64,000 nucleotides of DNA from Auanema rhodensis. Lineage: Eukaryota > Nematoda > Chromadorea > Rhabditida > Rhabditidae. A model generated the notes under the pieces. It saw only the letters and a list, made by a program, of their open reading frames with translations, was not told where the DNA came from and did not search any database. The position numbers were made by a program, and so were the translations under genes. The stretch is from NCBI GenBank assembly GCA_964057225.1, contig OZ059900.1, forward strand, positions 20,475,638-20,539,637, in the 5' to 3' direction. This document shows, piece by piece, positions 27,036-39,465 of this stretch. Each line of letters opens with the position of its first letter. Position 1 is the first letter of the stretch.

Positions 27036-29280
27036 AATATTTCTCGTGGGAAATACTGTGTTTTTGTATTTTTCTAGTGTTCAGCATGTAAAATGCTTCA
27101 ATTTAGTATGTAACACGCTGAAATTCGTTGCATTTGACGACTCATATGAACAAAAATCGATTTAATCAATATTAGCCATAAGGGGCGTGCCCTCAGAATA
27201 TGCTAATTTCCTTAATTTTCTAACCCCTGTTTTTTTGTCGTGGAAGTGGAACTAGACGTTGTACGAACAATTTTGAGCTAGGTTTCATTGACATTGCATG
27301 AGTTTGAACATATGAAATCGTAAGTCAAAACCTTGTTTACAGCGAAATTTCCAAAAACTGGTTTTCCAGCATAATAAAATATTTCTCATGGGAAATACTG
27401 TGTTTTTGTATTTTTCTAGTGTTCAGCATGTAAAATGCTTCATTTTAGTATGTAACACGCTGAAATTCATTGCATTTGACGACTCATATGAACAAAAATC
27501 GATTTAATCAATATTAGCCATAAGGGGCGTGCCCTCAGAATATGCTAATTTCCTTAATTTTCTAACCCCTGTTTTTTTGTCGTGAAAGTGGAACTAGACG
27601 TTGTACGAACAATTTTGAGCTAGGTTTCATTGACATTGCATGAGTTTGAACACATGAAATCGTAAGTCAAAACCTTGTTTACAGCGAAATTTTCAAAAAC
27701 TGGTTTTCCAGCATAATAAAATATTTCTCATGGGAAATACTGTGTTTTCGTATTTTTCTGGTGTTCAGCATGTAAAATGCTTCATTTTAGTATGTAACAC
27801 GCTGAAATTCGTTGCATTTGACGACTCATATGAACAAAAATCGATTTAATCAATATTAGCCATAAGGGGCGTGCCCTCAGAATATGCTAATTTCCTTAAT
27901 TTTCTAACCCCTGTTTTTTTGTCGTGAAAGTGGAACTAGACGTTGTACGAACAATTTTGAGCTAGGTTTCATTGACTTTGCATGAGTTTGAACACATGAA
28001 ATCGTAAGTCAAAACCTTGTTTACAGCGAAATTTCCAAAAACTGGTTTTCCAGCATAATAAAATATTTCTCATGGGAAATACTGTGTTTTTGTATTTTTC
28101 TAGTGTTCAGCATGTAAAATGCTTCATTTTAGTATGTAACACGCTGAAATTCGTTGCATTTGACGACTCATATGAACAAAAATCGATTTAATCAATATTA
28201 GCCATAAGGGGCGTGCCCTCAGAATATGCTAATTTCCTTAATTTTCTAACCCCTGTTTTTTTGTCGTGAAAGTGGAACTAGACGTTGTACGAACAATTTT
28301 GAGCTAGGTTTCATTGACATTGCATGAGTTTGAACACATGAAATAGTAAGTCAAAACCTTGTTTACAGCGAAATTTCCAAAAACTGGTTTTCCAGCATAA
28401 TAAAATATTTCTCGTGGGAAATACTGTGTTTTTGAATTTTTCTAGTGTTCAGCATGTAAAATGCTTCAATTTAGTATGTAACACGCTGAAATTCGTTGCA
28501 TTTGACGACTCATATGAACAAAAATCGATTTAATCAATATTAGCCATAAGGGGCGTGCCCTCAGAATATGCTAATTTCCTTAATTTTCTAACCCCTGTTT
28601 TTTTGTCGTGGAAGTGGAACTAGACGTTGTACGAACAATTTTGAGCTAGGTTTCATTGACATTGCATGAGTTTGAACATATGAAATCGTAAGTCAAAACC
28701 TTGTTTACAGCGAAATTTCCAAAAACTGGTTTTCCAGCATAATAAAATATTTCTCATGGGAAATACTGTGTTTTTGTATTTTTCTAGTGTTCAGCATGTA
28801 AAATGCTTCATTTTAGTATGTAACACGCTGAAATTCATTGCATTTGACGACTCATATGAACAAAAATCGATTTAATCAATATTAGCCATAAGGGGCGTGC
28901 CCTCAGAATATGCTAATTTCCTTAATTTTCTAACCCCTGTTTTTTTGTCGTGAAAGTGGAACTAGACGTTGTACGAACAATTTTGAGCTAGGTTTCATTG
29001 ACATTGCATGAGTTTGAACACATGAAATCGTAAGTCAAAACCTTGTTTACAGCGAAATTTTCAAAAACTGGTTTTCCAGCATAATAAAATATTTCTCATG
29101 GGAAATACTGTGTTTTCGTATTTTTCTGGTGTTCAGCATGTAAAATGCTTCATTTTAGTATGTAACACGCTGAAATTCGTTGCATTTGACGACTCATATG
29201 AACAAAAATCGATTTAATCAATATTAGCCATAAGGGGCGTGCCCTCAGAATATGCTAATTTCCTTAATTTTCTAACCCCT
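27036..29280 (+). repeat. Partial 4-monomer duplication (offset 1368 bp)
   Basis: Markers 1368 bp apart are CTCGTGGG (about 27042 and 28410), TTCAATTTAG (27099 and 28467), GTCGTGGAAG, GAACATATG, AAATTCATTGC, TTTTCGTATT (about 27748 and 29116) and TTCTGGTGTTC. The match fails at the T tract near 29281, which has six T, and at GACATTGC where the first copy has GACTTTGC. The second copy thus ends just before the indel-bearing monomers next to the inversion. Confidence 0.83.
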
Positions 29281-30277
29281 GTTTTTTGTCGTGAAAGTGG
29301 AACTAGACGTTGTACGAACAATTTTGAGCTAGGTTTCATTGACATTGCATGAGTTTGAACACATGAAATCTTAAGTCAAAACCTTGTTTACAGCGAAATT
29401 TCCAAAAACTGGTTTTCCAGCATAATAAAATATTTCTCATGGGAAATACTGTGTTTTTGTATTTTTCTAGTGTTCAGCATGTAAAATGCTTCATTTTAGT
29501 ATGTAACACGCTGAAATTCGTTGCATTTGACGACTCATATGAACAAAAATCGATTTAATCAATATTAGCCATAAGGGGCGTGCCCTCAGAATATGCTAAT
29601 TTCCTTAATTTTCTAACCCCTGTTTTTTTGTCGTGAAAGTGGAACTAGACGTTGTACGAACAATTTTGAGCTAGGTTTCATTGACATTGCATGAGTTTGA
29701 ACACATGAAATCGTAAGTCAAAACCTTGTTTACAGCGAAATTTCCAAAAACTGGTTTTCCAGCATAATAAAATATTTCTCATGGGAAATACTGTGTTTTT
29801 GTATTTTTCTAGTGTTCAGCATGTAAAATGCTTCATTTAAGTATGTAACACGCTGAAATTCGTTGCATTTGACGACTCATATGAACAAAAATCGATTTAA
29901 TCAATATTAGCCATAAGGGGCGTGCCCTCAGAATATGCTAATTTCTTAATTTTCTAACCCCTGTTTTTTGTCGTGAAAGTGGAACTAGACGTTGTACGAA
30001 CAATTTTGAGCTAGGTTTCATTGACATTGCATGAGTTTGAACACATGAAATCGTAAGTCAAAACCTTCTTTACAGCGAAATTTCCAAAAACTGGTTTTCC
30101 AGCATAATAAAATATTTCTCATGGGAAATACTGTGTTTTTGTATTTTTCTAGTGTTCAGCATGTAAAATGCTTCATTTTAGTATGTAACACGCTGAAATT
30201 CGTTGCATTTGACGACTCATATGAACAAAAATCGATTTAATCAATATTAGCCATAAGGGGCGTGCCCTCAGAATATG
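29281..30277 (+). repeat. Indel-bearing monomers next to the inversion
   Basis: After 45 monomers of constant length, two of the last three complete copies before the inversion have indels: the copy at 29068 has a T6 tract near 29281, and the copy at 29751 has both a C deletion (TTTCTTAAT near 29943) and a T6 tract. Private substitutions are ATCTTAAG near 29370 and CCTTCTTTAC near 30067. The final copy is cut at offset 187. Nothing else is visible here. Confidence 0.8.
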
Positions 30278-30381
30278 ATCAAATCGATTTTTGTTCATAT
30301 GAGTCGTCCAGAAAAACCACCAGAAAAATACAAAAACACAGTATTTCCCATGAGAAATATTTTAGTATGCTAGAAAACCAG
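30211..30381. other. Inversion junction between the two arms, with deletion scar
   Basis: The last base clearly in + orientation is 30277, at monomer offset 187. From 30278 the sequence is the reverse complement, beginning near monomer offset 151-152. Left bases 30211-30238 and right bases 30281-30308 are perfect 28-bp inverted repeats separated by 42 nt. After 30308, about 56 bp of the expected inverted monomer (the stretch between GTCGTC and CACCAG) are missing and replaced by nine bases, CAGAAAAAC (30309-30317). The filler resembles the CAGAAAAAT that follows at 30321. The first inverted monomer also has private changes at 30280, 30365 and 30372. The joined orientation is tail-facing-tail. 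It could be a real inversion or an assembly join; the scar and base changes favour a real event. Confidence 0.9.
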
Positions 30382-33300
30382 TTTTTGGAAATTTCGCTGT
30401 AAACAAGGTTTTGACTTACGATTTCATGTGTTCAAACTCATGCAATGTCAATGAAACCTAGCTCAAAATTGTTCGTACAACGTCTAGTTCCACTTTCACG
30501 ACAAAAAAACAGGGGTTAGAAAATTAAGGAAATTAGCATATTCTGAGGGCACGCCCCTTATGGCTAATATTGATTAAATCGATTTTGTTCATATGAGTCG
30601 TCAAATGCAACGAATTTCAGCGTGTTACATACTAAAATGAAGCATTTTACATGCTGAACACTAGAAAAATACAAAAACACAGTATTTCCCATGAGAAATA
30701 TTTTATTATGCTGGAAAACCAGTTTTTGGAAATTTCGCTGTAAACAAGGTTTTGACTTACGATTTCATGTGTTCAAACTCATGCAATGTCAATGAAACCT
30801 AGCTCAAAATTGTTCGTACAACGTCTAGTTCCACTTTCACGACAAAAAAACAGGGGTTAGAAAATTAAGGAAATTAGCATATTCTGAGGGCACGCCCCTT
30901 ATGGCTAATATTGATTAAATCGATTTTGTTCATATGAGTCGTCAAATGCAACGAATTTCAGCGTGTTACATACTAAAATGAAGCATTTTACATGCTGAAC
31001 ACCAGAAAAATACAAAAACACAGTATTTCCCATGAGAAATATTTTATTATGCTGGAAAACCAGTTTTTGGAAATTTCGCTGTAAACAAGGTTTTGACTTA
31101 CGATTTCATGTGTTCAAACTCATGCAATGTCAATGAAACCTAGCTCAAAATTGTTCGTACAACGTCTAGTTCCACTTTCATGACAAAAAAACAGGGGTTA
31201 GAAAATTAAGGAAATTAGCATATTCTGAGGGCACGCCCCTTATGGCTAATATTGATTAAATCGATTTTGTTCATATGAGTCGTCAAATGCAACGAATTTC
31301 AGCGTGTTACATACTAAAATGAAGCATTTTACATGCTGAACACTAGAAAAATACAAAAACACAGTATTTCCCATGAGAAATATTTTATTATGCTGGAAAA
31401 CCAGTTTTTGGAAATTTCGCTGTAAACAAGGTTTTGACTTACGATTTCATGTGTTCAAACTCATGCAATGTCAATGAAACCTAGCTCAAAATTGTTCGTA
31501 CAACGTCTAGTTCCACTTTCACGACAAAAAAACAGGGGTTAGAAAATTAAGGAAATTAGCATATTCTGAGGGCACGCCCCTTATGGCTAATATTGATTAA
31601 ATCGATTTTGTTCATATGAGTCGTCAAATGCAACGAATTTCAGCGTGTTACATACTAAAATGAAGCATTTTACATGCTGAACACTAGAAAAATACAAAAA
31701 CACAGTATTTCCCATGAGAAATATTTTATTATGCTGGAAAACCAGTTTTTGGAAATTTCGCTGTAAACAAGGTTTTGACTTACGATTTCATGTGTTCAAA
31801 CTCATGCAATGTCAATGAAACCTAGCTCAAAATTGTTCGTACAACGTCTAGTTCCACTTTTACGACAAAAAAACAGGGGTTAGAAAATTAAGGAAATTAG
31901 CATATTCTGAGGGCACGCCCCTTATGGCTAATATTGATTAAATCGATTTTGTTCATATGAGTCGTCAAATGCAACGAATTTCAGCGTGTTACATACTAAA
32001 ATGAAGCATTTTACATGCTGAACACTAGAAAAATACAAAAACACAGTATTTCCCATGAGAAATATTTTATTATGCTGGAAAACCAGTTTTTGGAAATTTC
32101 GCTGTAAACAAGGTTTTGACTTACGATTTCATGTGTTCAAACTCATGCAATGTCAATGAAACCTAGCTCAAAATTGTTCGTACAACGTCTAGTTCCACTT
32201 TCACGACAAAAAAACAGGGGTTAGAAAATTAAGGAAATTAGCATATTCTGAGGGCACGCCCCTTATGGCTAATATTGATTAAATCGATTTTGTTCATATG
32301 AGTCGTCAAATGCAACGAATTTCAGCGTGTTACATACTAAAATGAAGCATTTTACATGCTGAACACCAGAAAAATACAAAAACACAGTATTTCCCATGAG
32401 AAATATTTTATTATGCTGGAAAACCAGTTTTTGGAAATTTCGCTGTAAACAAGGTTTTGACTTACGATTTCATGTGTTCAAACTCATGCAATGTCAATGA
32501 AACCTAGCTCAAAATTGTTCGTACAACGTCTAGTTCCACTTTCATGACAAAAAAACAGGGGTTAGAAAATTAAGGAAATTAGCATATTCTGAGGGCACGC
32601 CCCTTATGGCTAATATTGATTAAATCGATTTTGTTCATATGAGTCGTCAAATGCAACGAATTTCAGCGTGTTACATACTAAAATGAAGCATTTCACATGC
32701 TGAACACTAGAAAAATACAAAAACACAGTATTTGCCATGAGAAATATTTTATTATGCTGGAAAACCAGTTTTTGGAAATTTCGCTGTAAACAAGGTTTTG
32801 ACTTACGATTTCATGTGTTCAAACTCATGCAATGTCAATGAAACCTAGCTCAAAATTGTTCGTACAACGTCTAGTTCCACTTTCACGACAAAAAAACAGG
32901 GGATAGAAAATTAAGGAAATTAGCATATTCTGAGGGCACGCCCCTTATGGCTAATATTGATTAAATCGATTTTGTTCATATGAGTCGTCAAATGCAACGA
33001 ATTTCAGCGTGTTACATACTAAAATGAAGCATTTTACATGCTGAACACTAGAAAAATACAAAAACACAGTATTTCCCATGAGAAATATTTTATTATGCTG
33101 GAAAACCAGTTTTTGGAAATTTCGCTGTAAACAAGGTTTTGACTTACGATTTCATGTGTTCAAACTCATGCAATGTCAATGAAACCTAGCTCAAAATTGT
33201 TCGTACAACGTCTAGTTCCACTTTCACGACAAAAAAACAGGGGTTAGAAAATTAAGGAAATTAGCATATTCTGAGGGCACGCCCCTTATGGCTAATATTG

Positions 33301-35352
33301 ATTAAATCGATTTTGTTCATATGAGTCGTCAAATGCAACGAATTTCAGCGTGTTACATACTAAAATGAAGCATTTTACATGCTGAACACTAGAAAAATAC
33401 AAAAACACAGTATTTCCCATGAGAAATATTTTATTATGCTGGAAAACCAGTTTTTGGAAATTTCGCTGTAAACAAGGTTTTGACTTACGATTTCATGTGT
33501 TCAAACTCATGCAATGTCAATGAAACCTAGCTCAAAATTGTTCGTACAACGTCTAGTTCCACTTTTACGACAAAAAAACAGGGGTTAGAAAATTAAGGAA
33601 ATTAGCATATTCTGAGGGCACGCCCCTTATGGCTAATATTGATTAAATCGATTTTGTTCATATGAGTCGTCAAATGCAACGAATTTCAGCGTGTTACATA
33701 CTAAAATGAAGCATTTTACATGCTGAACACTAGAAAAATACAAAAACACAGTATTTCCCATGAGAAATATTTTATTATGCTGGAAAACCAGTTTTTGGAA
33801 ATTTCGCTGTAAACAAGGTTTTGACTTACGATTTCATGTGTTCAAACTCATGCAATGTCAATGAAACCTAGCTCAAAATTGTTCGTACAACGTCTAGTTC
33901 CACTTTCACGACAAAAAAACAGGGGTTAGAAAATTAAGGAAATTAGCATATTCTGAGGGCACGCCCCTTATGGCTAATATTGATTAAATCGATTTTGTTC
34001 ATATGAGTCGTCAAATGCAACGAATTTCAGCGTGTTACATACTAAAATGAAGCATTTTACATGCTGAACACCAGAAAAATACAAAAACACAGTATTTCCC
34101 ATGAGAAATATTTTATTATGCTGGAAAACCAGTTTTTGGAAATTTCGCTGTAAACAAGGTTTTGACTTACGATTTCATGTGTTCAAACTCATGCAATGTC
34201 AATGAAACCTAGCTCAAAATTGTTCGTACAACGTCTAGTTCCACTTTCATGACAAAAAAACAGGGGTTAGAAAATTAAGGAAATTAGCATATTCTGAGGG
34301 CACGCCCCTTATGGCTAATATTGATTAAATCGATTTTGTTCATATGAGTCGTCAAATGCAACGAATTTCAGCGTGTTACATACTAAAATGAAGCATTTCA
34401 CATGCTGAACACTAGAAAAATACAAAAACACAGTATTTCCCATGAGAAATATTTTATTATGCTGGAAAACCAGTTTTTGGAAATTTCGCTGTAAACAAGG
34501 TTTTGACTTACGATTTCATGTGTTCAAACTCATGCAATGTCAATGAAACCTAGCTCAAAATTGTTCGTACAACGTCTAGTTCCACTTTCACGACAAAAAA
34601 ACAGGGGATAGAAAATTAAGGAAATTAGCATATTCTGAGGGCACGCCCCTTATGGCTAATATTGATTAAATCGATTTTGTTCATATGAGTCGTCAAATGC
34701 AACGAATTTCAGCGTGTTACATACTAAAATGAAGCATTTTACATGCTGAACACTAGAAAAATACAAAAACACAGTATTTCCCATGAGAAATATTTTATTA
34801 TGCTGGAAAACCAGTTTTTGGAAATTTCGCTGTAAACAAGGTTTTGACTTACGATTTCATGTGTTCAAACTCATGCAATGTCAATGAAACCTAGCTCAAA
34901 ATTGTTCGTACAACGTCTAGTTCCACTTTCACGACAAAAAAACAGGGGTTAGAAAATTAAGGAAATTAGCATATTCTGAGGGCACGCCCCTTATGGCTAA
35001 TATTGATTAAATCGATTTTGTTCATATGAGTCGTCAAATGCAACGAATTTCAGCGTGTTACATACTAAAATGAAGCATTTTACATGCTGAACACTAGAAA
35101 AATACAAAAACACAGTATTTCCCATGAGAAATATTTTATTATGCTGGAAAACCAGTTTTTGGAAATTTCGCTGTAAACAAGGTTTTGACTTACGATTTCA
35201 TGTGTTCAAACTCATGCAATGTCAATGAAACCTAGCTCAAAATTGTTCGTACAACGTCTAGTTCCACTTTTACGACAAAAAAACAGGGGTTAGAAAATTA
35301 AGGAAATTAGCATATTCTGAGGGCACGCCCCTTATGGCTAATATTGATTAAA
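30382..35352 (-). repeat. 341-bp monomer block organised as a 5-monomer HOR (1705 bp)
   Basis: All 14 consecutive monomers from 30382 lack one base in the A5 run before TCGAT (read on + as CGATTTTG instead of CGATTTTTG), so each is 341 bp. Within the block, variants recur every 1705 bp (5 x 341): TTTTACGAC at 31861, 33566 and 35271; TTCATGACAA at 32545 and 34250; GGGGATAG at 32901 and 34606; TTTCACATG near 32691 and 34396. One earlier spacing is 4 monomers (31181 to 32545, 1364 bp), so the leftmost copy is short. TTTGCCATG near 32731 is private. Confidence 0.9.
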
Positions 35353-37335
35353 TCGATTTTTGTTCATATGAGTCGTCAAATGCAACGAATTTCAGCGTGT
35401 TACATACTAAAATGAAGCATTTTACATGCTGAACACCAGAAAAATACAAAAACACAGTATTTCCCATGAGAAATATTTTATTATGCTGGAAAACCAGTTT
35501 TTGGAAATTTCGCTGTAAACAAGGTTTTGACTTACGATTTCATGTGTTCAAACTCATGCAATGTCAATGAAACCTAGCTCAAATTTGTTCGTACAACGTC
35601 TAGTTCCACTTTCACGACAAAAAAACTGGGGTTAGAAAATTAAGGAAATTAGCATATTCTGAGGGCACGCCCCTTATGGCTAATATTGATTAAATCGATT
35701 TTTGTTCATATGAGTCGTCAAATGCAACGAATTTCAGCGTGTTACATACTAAAAAGAAGCATTTTACATGCTGAACACTAGAAAAATACAAAAACACAGT
35801 ATTTCCCATGAGAAATATTTTATTATGCTGGAAAACCAGTTTTTGGAAATTTCGCTGTAAACAAGGTTTTGACTTACGATTTCATGTGTTCAAACTCATG
35901 CAATGTCAATGAAACCTAGCTCAAAATTGTTCGTACAACGTCTAGTTCCACTTTCACGACAAAAAAACAGGGGTTAGAAAATTAAGGAAATTAGCATATT
36001 CTGAGGGCACGCCCCTTATGGCTAATATTGATTAAATCGATTTTGTTCATATGAGTCGTCAAATGCAACGAATTTCAGCGTGTTACATACTAAAATGAAG
36101 CATTTTACATGCTGAACACTAGAAAAATACAAAAACACAGTATTTCCCATGAGAAATATTTTATTATGCTGGAAAACCAGTTTTTGGAAATTTCGCTGTA
36201 AACAAGGTTTTGACTTACGATTTCATGTGTTCAAACTCATGCAATGTCAATGAAACCTAGCTCAAAATTGTTCGTACAACGTCTAGTTCCACTTTTACGA
36301 CAAAAAAACAGGGGTTAGAAAATTAAGGAAATTAGCATATTCTGAGGGCACGCCCCTTATGGCTAATATTGATTAAATCGATTTTTGTTCATATGAGTCG
36401 TCAAATGCAACGAATTTCAGCGTGTTACATACTAAAATGAAGCATTTTACATGCTGAACACCAGAAAAATACAAAAACACAGTATTTCCCATGAGAAATA
36501 TTTTATTATGCTGGAAAACCAGTTTTTGGAAATTTCGCTGTAAACAAGGTTTTGACTTACGATTTCATGTGTTCAAACTCATGCAATGTCAATGAAACCT
36601 AGCTCAAATTTGTTCGTACAACGTCTAGTTCCACTTTCACGACAAAAAAACTGGGGTTAGAAAATTAAGGAAATTAGCATATTCTGAGGGCACGCCCCTT
36701 ATGGCTAATATTGATTAAATCGATTTTTGTTCATATGAGTCGTCAAATGCAACGAATTTCAGCGTGTTACATACTAAAAAGAAGCATTTTACATGCTGAA
36801 CACTAGAAAAATACAAAAACACAGTATTTCCCATGAGAAATATTTTATTATGCTGGAAAACCAGTTTTTGGAAATTTCGCTGTAAACAAGGTTTTGACTT
36901 ACGATTTCATGTGTTCAAACTCATGCAATGTCAATGAAACCTAGCTCAAAATTGTTCGTACAACGTCTAGTTCCACTTTCACGACAAAAAAACAGGGGTT
37001 AGAAAATTAAGGAAATTAGCATATTCTGAGGGCACGCCCCTTATGGCTAATATTGATTAAATCGATTTTTGTTCATATGAGTCGTCAAATGCAACGAATT
37101 TCAGCGTGTTACATACTAAAATGAAGCATTTCACATGCTGAACACTAGAAAAATACAAAAACACAGTATTTCCCATGAGAAATATTTTATTATGCTGGAA
37201 AACCAGTTTTTGGAAATTTCGCTGTAAACAAGGTTTTGACTTACGATTTCATGTGTTCAAACTCATGCAATGTCAATGAAACCTAGCTCAAATTTGTTCG
37301 TACAACGTCTAGTTCCACTTTCACGACAAAAAAAC
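35271..37335 (-). repeat. 3-monomer duplication (2 x 1025 bp)
   Basis: TTTTACGAC (35271 and 36296), AAACTGGGG (35626 and 36651), ACTAAAAAGAAGC (about 35753 and 36778) and the single 341-bp copy all repeat at 1025 bp, which equals 342+341+342. A further AAACTGGGG at 37335 is only 684 bp on, so the second copy ends before it. Confidence 0.87.
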
Positions 37336-38100
37336 TGGGGTTAGAAAATTAAGGAAATTAGCATATTCTGAGGGCACGCCCCTTATGGCTAATATTGATT
37401 AAATCGATTTTTGTTCATATGAGTCGTCAAATGAAACGAATTTCAGCGTGTTACATACTAAAATGAAGCATTTTACATGCTGAACACTAGAAAAATACAA
37501 AAACACAGTATTTCCCATGAGAAATATTTTATTATGCTGGAAAACCAGTTTTTGGAAATTTTGCTGTAAACAAGGTTTTGACTTACGATTTCATGTGTTC
37601 AAACTCATGCAATGTCAATGAAACCTAGCTCAAAATTGTTCCTACAACGTCTAGTTCCACTTTCACGACAAAAAAACAGGGGTTAGAAAATTAAGGAAAT
37701 TAGCATATTCTGAGGGCACGCCCCTTATGGCTAATATTGATTAAATCGATTTTTGTTTATATGAGTCGTCAAATGCAACGAATTTCAGCGTGTTACATAC
37801 TAAAATGAAACATTTTACATGCTGAACACTAGAAAAATACAAAAACACAGTATTTCCCACGAGAAATATTTTATTATGCTGGAAAACCAGTTTTTGGAAA
37901 TTTCGCTGTAAACAAGGTTTTGACTTACGATATCATGTGTTCAAACTCATGCAATGTCAATGGAACCTAGCTCAAAATTGTTCGTACAACGTCTAGTTCC
38001 ACTTTCACGACAAAAAAACAGGGGTTAGAAAATTAAGGAAATTAGCATATTCTGAGGGCACGCCCCTTATGGCTAATATTGATTAAATCGATTTTTGTTC
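37336..38100 (-). repeat. Right arm transition monomers
   Basis: About two monomers carry the first appearance, reading rightwards, of variants that dominate the next 18 kb: GTTTATATG near 37757, CCCACGAG near 37857, GATATCATG near 37930 and CAATGGAACC near 37967. TTTTGCTG near 37559 and TTCCTACAAC near 37640 also occur here and recur near 51233-51310 and 54653-54730. No gene is seen. Confidence 0.8.
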
Positions 38101-39465
38101 ATATGAGTCGTCAAATGCAACGAATTTCAGCGTGTTACATACTAAAATGAAGCATTTTACATGCTGAACACCAGAAAAATACAAAAACACAGTATTTCCC
38201 ATGAGAAATATTTTATTATGCTGGAAAACCAGTTTTTGGAAATTTCGCTGTAAACAAGGTTTTGACTTACGATTTCATGTGTTCAAACTCATGCAATGTC
38301 AATGAAACCTAGCTCAAAATTGTTCGTACAACGTCTAGTTCCACTTTCACGACAAAAAAACAGGGGTTAGAAATTTAAGGAAATTAGCATATTCTGAGGG
38401 CACGCCCCTTATGGCTAATATTGATTAAATCGATTTTGTTCATATGAGTCGTCAAATGCAACGAATTTCAGCGTGTTACATACTAAAATGAAACATTTTA
38501 CATGCTGAACACCAGAAAAATACAAAAACACAGTATTTCCCATGAGAAATATTTTATTATGCTGGAAAACCAGTTTTTGGAAATTTCGCTGTAAACAAGG
38601 TTTTGACTTACGATTTCATGTGTTCAAACTCATGCAATGTCAATGAAACCTAGCTCAAATTTGTTCGTACAACGTCTAGTTCCACTTTCACGACAAAAAA
38701 ACAGGGGTTAGAAAATTAAGGAAATTAGCATATTCTGAGGGCACGCCCCTTATGGCTAATATTGATTAAATCGATTTTTGTTCATATGAGTCGTCAAATG
38801 CAACGAATTTCAGCGTGTTACATACTAAAATGAAGCATTTTACATGCTGAACACCAGAAAAATACAAAAACACAGTATTTCCCATGAGAAATATTTTATT
38901 ATGCTGGAAAACCAGTTTTTGGAAATTTCGCTGTAAACAAGGTTTTGACTTACGATTTCATGTGTTCAAACTCATGCAATGTCAATGAAACCTAGCTCAA
39001 AATTGTTCGTACAACGTCTAGTTCCACTTTCACGACAAAAAAACAGGGGTTAGAAATTTAAGGAAATTAGCATATTCTGAGGGCACGCCCCTTATGGCTA
39101 ATATTGATTAAATCGATTTTGTTCATATGAGTCGTCAAATGCAACGAATTTCAGCGTGTTACATACTAAAATGAAACATTTTACATGCTGAACACCAGAA
39201 AAATACAAAAACACAGTATTTCCCATGAGAAATATTTTATTATGCTGGAAAACCAGTTTTTGGAAATTTCGCTGTAAACAAGGTTTTGACTTACGATTTC
39301 ATGTGTTCAAACTCATGCAATGTCAATGAAACCTAGCTCAAATTTGTTCGTACAACGTCTAGTTCCACTTTCACGACAAAAAAACAGGGGTTAGAAAATT
39401 AAGGAAATTAGCATATTCTGAGGGCACGCCCCTTATGGCTAATATTGATTAAATCGATTTTTGTT
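38101..39465 (-). repeat. Dimer duplication (2 x 683 bp)
   Basis: AGAAATTTAAGG (38371 and 39054), the 1-bp-deleted CGATTTTG, GAAACATTTT, ACACCAG and CTCAAATTTG repeat at 683 bp (342+341). The match is lost upstream at GATATC (about 37930) and downstream where ACACCAG becomes ACACTAG. The same dimer set appears again near 46.0-46.5 kb. Confidence 0.85.

Larger units (their letters stand above)
1..30277 (+). repeat. Satellite array, left arm, 342-bp monomers in + orientation
   Basis: Head-to-tail copies of one monomer fill this stretch with no unique or foreign sequence between them. Taking CTGGTTTTCC as the arbitrary start, monomers begin at 1, 343, 685 and so on. There are 88 complete copies and a ninetieth-percentile exception at the end: copy 89 (30091-30277) stops after 187 bp. 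Nearly all copies are exactly 342 bp. The length exceptions I found are 341-bp copies at 10603, 11970, 13337 and 29068, which have six instead of seven T in the T tract, and a 340-bp copy at 29751. From 13678 to 29067 the phase is unbroken for 45 monomers. Copies differ by only a few substitutions each. There are no genes in this arm. A centromeric or other heterochromatic role is inferred from the array structure, not shown by the sequence. Confidence 0.97.

Noticed and set aside
30211-30308. The 28-bp inverted repeat as a transcription terminator or transposon end
   Set aside because: Both arms are ordinary monomer sequence brought together by the inversion; there is no T tract placed as in a terminator, no target-site duplication and no transposase gene.
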